Shown here: positions 1-4,658 of the stretch, one piece after another
How positions within the stretch are numbered: position 1 is the first letter of the stretch
How the letters are laid out: each line of letters opens with the position of its first letter
Assembly: GCA_017999215.1 (NCBI GenBank)
Contig: JAGOBQ010000292.1
Coordinates: 1-5,831 of the forward strand
DNA from: Thermoanaerobaculia bacterium
Lineage (GTDB): Bacteria; Acidobacteriota; Thermoanaerobaculia; UBA5066
Direction: 5' to 3'
Length of the DNA: 5,831 nt
Program-made: the position numbers and the translations under genes
Notes under the pieces: generated by a model
Seen by the model: the letters and a program-made list of their open reading frames with translations, nothing else
What the model was told of the DNA's origin: nothing
Databases searched by the model: none

Positions 1-1
1 G

Positions 2-136
2 CGCTACGCCCTGCTCGCGATGGAGACCCTCGAGGAGCGCTACGCGTGGGTCCTCGACCAGGTCCGGAGCCTCCAGTCGAGGATCGACCTCCTCGCCCCG
101 TATCGCCGCGAAGGCGACGACCCCCGCTGGAACTGA
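2..136 (+). CDS. 3' end of an unrecognised gene (partial)
   Basis: The frame starting at base 2 is open from the window edge to a TGA at 134-136, giving 44 C-terminal residues that end in DDPRWN. All but two of the sense codons (tat, gaa) end in G or C, the same strong third-position bias as the other genes here, which is the main reason to call it coding. The visible part looks helical: an acidic and aromatic stretch (METLEERYAWVLDQV) followed by SLQSRIDLLAPYRRE, with hydrophobic residues at heptad-like spacing, so a short coiled coil or helical C-terminus is plausible. I do not recognise the family and the start lies outside the window. It converges on the ATPase gene, with 36 bp between the two stop codons. 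Confidence 0.62.
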   Translation, partial: RYALLAMETLEERYAWVLDQVRSLQSRIDLLAPYRREGDDPRWN

Positions 137-145
137 CCGCCCCCG

Positions 146-170
146 CGGCCCGCGCTCCGCGGAGCGGCCG
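146..170. terminator. GC-rich hairpin between convergent genes, possible bidirectional terminator
   Basis: Between the stop at 134-136 (+) and the stop at 173-175 (-) lies an inverted repeat. CGGCC (146-150) pairs with GGCCG (166-170), and inside it GCTC (154-157) pairs with GAGC (162-165) around a CGCG centre, leaving three bases (151-153) bulged. Bases 153-166 also form a perfect 14-bp palindrome. The position suits a shared transcription terminator for both convergent genes. Neither side carries a T-tract, so it is not a canonical intrinsic terminator, and in sequence this G+C rich such inverted repeats can arise by chance. Confidence 0.35.
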
Positions 171-172
171 GG

Positions 173-1675
173 TCAGGTGGCGCTCTCCCGGGAGGCCGAC
201 AGCGCCCGGTTGTGCGCCCAGCTCTTGATCGCCTTGATCTGCTCGTCCATCGTCCGCGAGAGCGGGACGGTGTTCGTGATGACGCGCGAGACGGCGTCCT
301 CGTCGAGGGGCCGCTTCTCGTTGAAGGCGTCGATCGCGGAAGCCTGGACCACAGCCTCGATCTCGGCCCCGTTGAACCCTTTCGTCGCCTTCGCGAGGAA
401 GACGACGTCGAACTTCGTGAAATCGGCCTTCGCCTTCTTCAGGTGGACCGTGAAGATCGCCTTCCGTTCCGTCTCGTTCGGGAGGTCGAGGAAGAAGACC
501 TGGTCGAAGCGCCCCTTCCGGATGAACTCGGCCGGCAGCAGGTGGATCCGGTTCGCGGTCGCCGCGACGAAGACGAGCGCCTCCTTCTCCTGCATCCAGG
601 TGAGGAAGGTCGAGAAGATCCGGCCGAGCGCCGGGTCGCCGCCGCCGGCCTCGCGCCCGCCCGTGATCGCCATCTCGATCTCGTCGATCCAGAGGATGGA
701 GGGCGCGAGCCCTTCGACCGTCTTCAGCGCCCGGTGGAACGTCGCCTCGGGGTTCGCGGTGCCGAAGACGAGGTTCATGTCGAGGCGGAAGAGCGGGAGG
801 TTCCAGAGCGCCGGGATCGTCTTGACCGAGAGCGACTTCCCGCAGCCCGACATCCCCATCATCAGGAGCCCCTTCGGGACCGGGAGGCCCGCCTCGACCG
901 CCTCGCGCGTGAAGAGGTGCTGCCGCTTCCGCAGCCACTCCTTCAGGTTCTCGAGGCCGCCGATGTCGTCGAGCGTGAACCTCGGAGGGACGTACTCGAG
1001 GACGCCCTCCTTCCGGGAGGACTGCTCCTTCTCGGCGAGGAGCTCGTCGAACGTCCCCTCGTCGAAGCGCGGCGTCCGGGCGAAGACCTTCGAGAAGACG
1101 TGCTCGAGCTCGTCGAGCGTCAGGCCGCGCAGGACGGTGACGACCCGGTCCGTGTCCGCGGGCGAAAGCCCCGCCTCCCCGAGGTAGCGCTTGCCGAGGA
1201 CGGAGATCGCGTTACGCACCTCCGCCTCGTCCGGGAGGTCGTAGTCGACGAGGAAGACCTCCTTCTTGAGGTCCTCGGGCAGGACGAGCCGCGGCGACAC
1301 GAGCACCACGAACTTCCCCTTCCCCTTCGTCTGGCGGTAGACGTCGCGCAGCTTTCGGACGACGTCGGCGCGCCCGTCGAAGAGCGCGGGGAGGTCCTTC
1401 ATCAGGAAGAAGCCCGGCCCATTCGCCCGGAGGACCGCCTCGAGGGCGACGACGGGATCTCGCGTGTCGTCCGGGGCCTCCGGGAGCCCCGTCCACCCCT
1501 CCACGCACGTCCAGACGGCGAACGGCACGGGTCGTTCGTAGAACTTCTGCGCAAGCATCGCGACGGCTCGCTCGACCCTCCCCTCCTCCCAGGACTGCAC
1601 GTAGACGAGGGGATAGGAGCCGAGAAGGGCGCGGCGGATCCTCTCGGCGCCGCGGACGGGAAGTGAGGCGCTCAT
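173..1675 (-). CDS. ycf46: Ycf46-type AAA+ ATPase
   Basis: A 500-residue soluble AAA+ ATPase, the usual length for the Ycf46 family of cyanobacteria, algal plastids and scattered other bacteria. The C-terminal AAA+ domain (about 225-460) looks complete: Walker A GMSGCGKS (274-281), Walker B ILWIDEIE (327-334), sensor 1 in ATANR (Asn375), second region of homology IRKGRFD with Arg386 and Arg389, and sensor-2 region GFNGAEIE (433-440). The run STFLTWMQEKEALVFVAATA is characteristic of the family. Residues 20-200 resemble a degenerate first AAA domain: the start YPLVYVQSWEEGRVERA is typical of Ycf46, but there is no P-loop. No signal peptide or membrane segment is seen. Ycf46 has been linked to CO2 uptake in Synechocystis; the role elsewhere is unknown, and remodelling of a partner protein is inference. 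Met1 places YPLVYV at the expected distance; no Shine-Dalgarno sequence precedes it. It is divergent from the pentapeptide gene. Confidence 0.87.
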   Translation of the reverse strand: MSASLPVRGAERIRRALLGSYPLVYVQSWEEGRVERAVAMLAQKFYERPVPFAVWTCVEGWTGLPEAPDDTRDPVVALEAVLRANGPGFFLMKDLPALFDGRADVVRKLRDVYRQTKGKGKFVVLVSPRLVLPEDLKKEVFLVDYDLPDEAEVRNAISVLGKRYLGEAGLSPADTDRVVTVLRGLTLDELEHVFSKVFARTPRFDEGTFDELLAEKEQSSRKEGVLEYVPPRFTLDDIGGLENLKEWLRKRQHLFTREAVEAGLPVPKGLLMMGMSGCGKSLSVKTIPALWNLPLFRLDMNLVFGTANPEATFHRALKTVEGLAPSILWIDEIEMAITGGREAGGGDPALGRIFSTFLTWMQEKEALVFVAATANRIHLLPAEFIRKGRFDQVFFLDLPNETERKAIFTVHLKKAKADFTKFDVVFLAKATKGFNGAEIEAVVQASAIDAFNEKRPLDEDAVSRVITNTVPLSRTMDEQIKAIKSWAHNRALSASRESAT

Positions 1676-1682
1676 TCGGGGG

Positions 1683-1700
1683 ATTCTAGACGTTAGACTT
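1683..1700. promoter_or_regulatory. AT-rich divergent promoter region with a TAGAC direct repeat
   Basis: The two divergent start codons (1675 on minus, 1708 on plus) are 32 bp apart, and 12 of the 18 bases at 1683-1700 are A or T, a sharp dip in a very G+C-rich window. On the minus strand TAGAAT (plus 1683-1688) is one mismatch from the -10 consensus and lies 7 bp before the ATPase ATG. On the plus strand TAGACT (1694-1699) lies 8 bp before the pentapeptide ATG. Both would give leaderless or nearly leaderless messages. TAGAC occurs twice in direct orientation (1687-1691 and 1694-1698), and the first copy overlaps the palindrome TCTAGA. I see no good -35 hexamer for either direction, so the exact promoter assignment is weak. 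Confidence 0.35.
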
Positions 1701-1707
1701 CCGCGCG

Positions 1708-3180
1708 ATGGCCAGCTCAGAGCATCTGGAGGCGCTGAAGAGTCCCGACTGGAACCAGTGGAGGGCCGAGCACGCCGGGATCACCCCCGACCTGACCGAC
1801 GTCGGCCTCCTCGGCCTCGACCTCTCGGGGAAGAACCTCGCCGGCGCCGACCTCTCCCGTTCCAAGCTCGACGGTTCGAAGCTCGACGGCGCGAACCTCT
1901 CGGGCGCGCACCTCCAGGGGGTCTCCCTCCGCGGGACGAGCCTCCAGCGCGCCGATCTCTCGAACACGGACCTCGAGTACCAGACTCTCGACAAGGTCGC
2001 CCTCGTCGGCGCCTCGCTCCGGGGCGTCAACCTGAAGAACGCCTCGGTGCGCGAGGCGAACCTGACGGCCTGCGACCTGTCGACGGCGAAGCTCGAAGGG
2101 ACGACGTTCTCCGGGAGCGTCTTCTCCTACAGCCGGCTCGTCGCGGCGAACTTCCGCGGCGTCGTGATCGACGGGTGCGTCTTCGAGGAGTGCGACCTCT
2201 CCCAGGCGGTCTTCGACGGCGTCACCTACCAGCGCGGGAAGCTCGACAAGTCGACGCTCACGCTCGCGTTCTTCCGGGACGCGAAGCTCGCCGGGACGAG
2301 CTTCCGGGGCGTGAAGGGGCAGAGGATCACGTTCCGCGGGGCGAACCTGACCGGCGTCGACTTCACCGGCGCCGACCTGACGTCCTCCGATTTCGAGCGC
2401 GTGATCGCGCAGGCGGCCGACTTCTCCGACGCGAACCTGCGGAGAGCCTGCTTCAAGGACGCCGACCTGCGCCGCTCGATCCTCCTCGGAGCGCTCCTCG
2501 AGGAGACCGACCTGACCCAGGCGAACCTCGAGAAGCTCGACCTCCGGACGCCGAAGCTGAAGTTCCCGAACTTCACCGGCGCGAAGCTCGCCGAGGCGAA
2601 CGGCGTCGGCGCGAACCTGCGCGGCGGCAACTACACCGAAGCGGACCTCTCCCGGGCCGACCTGACCGAGGCGAACCTCGAGGGAGCGATCTTCCAGCGC
2701 GCGCGCCTCGAGGGGGCGACGCTGCGCCGCGCGAACCTGAAGCGGGCCCGGATGGCGGGCGTCCTCGCTCCCGGGGGCGACTTCTCGGGGACGAACCTGC
2801 TCGGGGCCGAGGCGCAGGAAGCCGACTTCTCCGGAGCCGACTTCCGCTTCTCCACCCTCGTCGGCGCGGTCCTCGAGGGCGCGCTCTTCAAGGGGGCGAA
2901 CGTCGCGCACGCCGACTTCTCCGAGGCCAAGCTCGGAGGGTCCAGCTTCGTCGGGGCGAAGGGGGAAGGGGCGAAGTTCACCGGGCAGCTCCACCTGAAG
3001 CTCGTCCTGGCCGCCGGGGCCTTCCTCGGCTCCTCGAAGAAGAAGGTCGAGAAAGTCGAGGACCGCAAGGAGCAGGAGCGGAGGGCGCGCGTCTCCCGAC
3101 TCGAGCGCGAGGCCGCCGAAAGGGACCGCTCCGTTGCGACCCGTCCGGCGCGCACCGACGAGGATCCGCCCGAGAAGTAG
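1708..3180 (+). CDS. Long pentapeptide-repeat protein (about 80 repeats)
   Basis: A 490-residue protein made almost wholly of pentapeptide repeats of the A(D/N)LXX type. The N-terminal segment (EHLEALKSPDWNQWRAEHAG, 5-24) matches the helical lead-in often found before such repeats. From Leu29 to Phe424 every fifth residue is the central position, nearly always Leu or Phe, with no insertion shifting the register: 80 repeats, about 20 turns of a right-handed square beta-helix. A hydrophobic stretch (LHLKLVLAAGAFLG, 428-441) may cap the solenoid; the last 50 residues are highly charged (KKKVEKVEDRKEQERRARVSRLE) and probably helical. No signal peptide is seen, so it is probably cytoplasmic. The start is fixed: an in-frame TAG at 1687-1689 precedes the ATG, and no Shine-Dalgarno sequence is visible. 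The fold is known from Qnr and MfpA, which protect DNA gyrase but have far fewer turns; that function should not be assumed here. The partner is unknown. Confidence 0.93.
   Translation: MASSEHLEALKSPDWNQWRAEHAGITPDLTDVGLLGLDLSGKNLAGADLSRSKLDGSKLDGANLSGAHLQGVSLRGTSLQRADLSNTDLEYQTLDKVALVGASLRGVNLKNASVREANLTACDLSTAKLEGTTFSGSVFSYSRLVAANFRGVVIDGCVFEECDLSQAVFDGVTYQRGKLDKSTLTLAFFRDAKLAGTSFRGVKGQRITFRGANLTGVDFTGADLTSSDFERVIAQAADFSDANLRRACFKDADLRRSILLGALLEETDLTQANLEKLDLRTPKLKFPNFTGAKLAEANGVGANLRGGNYTEADLSRADLTEANLEGAIFQRARLEGATLRRANLKRARMAGVLAPGGDFSGTNLLGAEAQEADFSGADFRFSTLVGAVLEGALFKGANVAHADFSEAKLGGSSFVGAKGEGAKFTGQLHLKLVLAAGAFLGSSKKKVEKVEDRKEQERRARVSRLEREAAERDRSVATRPARTDEDPPEK
1786..2985 (+). repeat. 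Tandem 15-bp coding repeat (80 pentapeptide units)
   Basis: This block encodes residues 27-426 of the pentapeptide protein and is exactly 80 units of 15 bp. Units are degenerate in DNA but often contain gcgaacctg, gccgacctc or gccgacttc, encoding ANL, ADL or ADF. No neighbouring units are identical over long runs, so the array looks old and held by protein constraint rather than freshly amplified. Six units lack a bulky central residue: Gly at 204, 299 and 419, and Ala at 234, 354 and 369. Confidence 0.85.
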
Positions 3181-3229
3181 CCCGGGCGCGCGAGCAGGAC
3201 CGCGGCTTCCGCCAGGCGGCTCCGACGAC
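3167..3229. terminator. Convergent intergenic region with weak hairpins
   Basis: The 49 bp between the pentapeptide stop (3178-3180) and the DUF4340 stop (3230-3232, minus) hold no gene. CGCCCG (3167-3172) can pair with CGGGCG (3183-3188), a six-pair stem around a ten-base loop containing the TAG stop. A second small stem CCGC-cag-GCGG lies at 3209-3219. Neither is followed by a T-tract. They may help end transcription of either gene, but both are short enough to be chance in G+C-rich DNA. Confidence 0.25.
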
Positions 3230-4648
3230 CTACGGACGGGGAATGGCGGTCGGAGCGGAAGGAGACGTTGCGGTCTCCGTCGGGGCGGTCGAAGGGGCGG
3301 CCCCGGCGGCCTTCAGACGGGCCGCGAAGGAGCGGACGTCGTCCCAGACGGATGCGTCGACGACGAGAGTGTCGCCGCGCCCGTCGACGCGGGCGGCCGC
3401 GAGCTGCTCCGCCGTGAGCGCCGGCGTCGAGAAGAAGGCGATCCGAACGGGCGTCTTCGCCTTCTCGAGGAGCACCTCGACCGAGCCCGCCGGGGCGGGA
3501 GCCCGCCGGCGCACGGGCGCGAGGCCGATCGACGCGAGGTCCTTCGCGGCCACGAAGCGGCGCACCTCGGCCCGGCCGAGTCGCTCGAGGAGGTCTTCCG
3601 GGATCCGACCCTCGACCTCCCGCCCCGCGGAACGCCACGTCCCGTCCAGCTTCTCCGCCCCGGCCCGGAGGGTCTCGCTCTCGAAGACGACGCGCGTGAC
3701 GAGCCAGGTGTCGAGCGGGAGGAGGCGTCCCTCGCGGAACGCCGAGAGCTCCTTCCCGAGAGTCTCCTGCGCCCGGTCGTCGACGACCATCACGACGCCG
3801 TCGCGCGAAGCGTAGAGCTTCCCCGCGGCGTCGGCCTTCGCCGCGCCGAAGGCGAGGCGGGCGAGGATCTCCTTCCCCTTCGCGAGGAGGACCTCGGCCG
3901 CCGGAGGCGAGAGGCCGATCCGCGGCATGTCCGCCGCGGCGACGGTCGGGAACTCGGTCGCCCGGACACCGGCGAGGTCGGCGAGGAGCTGGTCGACGAA
4001 CGAGCCCGACGCGAGGTCCGCAACGGGCTGCTCGAGGCGCCACCCGGTGCCGTCGCGGACGGCGACGACGCGGTTCGGCCCCCGGACGACCGTGACCCGC
4101 TCGATGTCGGAGGTCGGGACGTCGAGGAGACTCTTCGAGCGGTACTCGTCGTACGGCTTCGTCAGCTGCGCGATCGGCGCGAACCGCACCGACCCGAGCC
4201 GGCCGTCGGCGGCGACGGCCGTCGCGTCGGCTCCCGGGACCGGGTCCCCGAAGAGGATCGTCCTCGTCTTTCCGTCCCTCGTCGCGACCGTCACCCGGAC
4301 CCGCGGCGAGGCGAGGCCGTGCGCCTCCGGGTCGAACTCCGTCCTCGCCTCGCCCAGGAGGTCGAGCCGGGCGAGGTCGGCGGCCAGTCCGTCCGCGGTG
4401 ACGGCGTCCGCGGCGCCCCCCTTCGGCCCCTCGAGGCTCCACCCGCCGTCCTTTCGGACGAGCTCCACCTTCGCCTGGTCGGCCCGCTCGAGGACGAGCC
4501 GGGAGACCTCCTTCGGGTCGAGCTCGACGAGCCTCTTTCGGGCCTTCGCCGCCTCGTCGGAGGTCGGCTGATGCCGCTCCCAGAGGACGACGAACGCGAG
4601 GAGCGCGAAGAAGACGCCGGTGAGGATCAGGAGCTTCCGGGTCGACAT
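3230..4648 (-). CDS. DUF4340 domain-containing membrane-anchored protein
   Basis: A 472-residue protein with a short positive N-terminus (MSTRK) and one hydrophobic helix (about 6-23, LLILTGVFFALLAFVVLW), then a long soluble region, so it is probably anchored in the inner membrane with the bulk outside the cytoplasm. The soluble part shows DUF4340 features: a GGWSLEGP strand (68-75), a helix ending LDLLGEARTEF (95-105), GLASPRVRVTV (111-121), and TILFGDPVPGADATAVA followed by a YRSKSLLD segment (169-176). The Trp-strand, helix and IGL module recurs near 201-250 and 336-380, suggesting a threefold internal repeat. The tail is rich in Ala, Pro, Thr and Ser (about 449-472). It lies 10 bp downstream of the GldG-family gene, and this pair commonly accompanies an ABC ATPase and permease. 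The biochemical function is unknown. The ATG is supported by a GGAG five bases upstream. Confidence 0.86.
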   Translation of the reverse strand: MSTRKLLILTGVFFALLAFVVLWERHQPTSDEAAKARKRLVELDPKEVSRLVLERADQAKVELVRKDGGWSLEGPKGGAADAVTADGLAADLARLDLLGEARTEFDPEAHGLASPRVRVTVATRDGKTRTILFGDPVPGADATAVAADGRLGSVRFAPIAQLTKPYDEYRSKSLLDVPTSDIERVTVVRGPNRVVAVRDGTGWRLEQPVADLASGSFVDQLLADLAGVRATEFPTVAAADMPRIGLSPPAAEVLLAKGKEILARLAFGAAKADAAGKLYASRDGVVMVVDDRAQETLGKELSAFREGRLLPLDTWLVTRVVFESETLRAGAEKLDGTWRSAGREVEGRIPEDLLERLGRAEVRRFVAAKDLASIGLAPVRRRAPAPAGSVEVLLEKAKTPVRIAFFSTPALTAEQLAAARVDGRGDTLVVDASVWDDVRSFAARLKAAGAAPSTAPTETATSPSAPTAIPRP

Positions 4649-4653
4649 CGCGG

Positions 4654-4657
4654 CTCC
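4654..4657 (-). promoter_or_regulatory. Ribosome binding site of the DUF4340 gene
   Basis: On the minus strand GGAG stands five bases before the ATG at 4646-4648, within the 10-bp gap after the GldG-family stop codon. It supports that start and translation as the second gene of an operon. It is the only clear Shine-Dalgarno sequence at a start codon in this window. Confidence 0.6.
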
Positions 4658-4658
4658 G

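Noticed and set aside
46..228. Small plus-strand frame of 60 codons
   Set aside because: It is Pro/Arg-rich, overlaps the better-supported partial gene ending at 136 and the ATPase 3' end, and runs through the hairpin.
177..1666. Long plus-strand open frames opposite the ATPase gene (336 and 484 codons)
   Set aside because: They are antisense to a well-supported family member, have low-complexity Arg/Glu/Asp/Leu or Ser/Arg composition and match no family. In DNA this G+C rich, stop codons are rare in shadow frames.
1786..2985. The 15-bp periodic block as a CRISPR array or minisatellite
   Set aside because: The units lack constant repeats with unique spacers, and the periodicity is fully explained by pentapeptide coding.
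1708..3180. Quinolone-resistance protein of the Qnr/MfpA type
   Set aside because: The fold is shared but this protein is more than twice as long, has a different tail, and shows no Qnr-specific loop that I can identify.
1758..3815. A 685-codon plus-strand frame across the pentapeptide gene and into the next gene
   Set aside because: It is an Arg/Gly/Pro-rich shadow frame of the pentapeptide gene and then antisense to the DUF4340 gene; its periodic look is inherited from the 15-bp repeat.
2631..4442. A 603-codon minus-strand frame
   Set aside because: It is very rich in Arg, Gly and Pro, spans the convergent junction, and overlaps two genes with clear family signatures in other frames.
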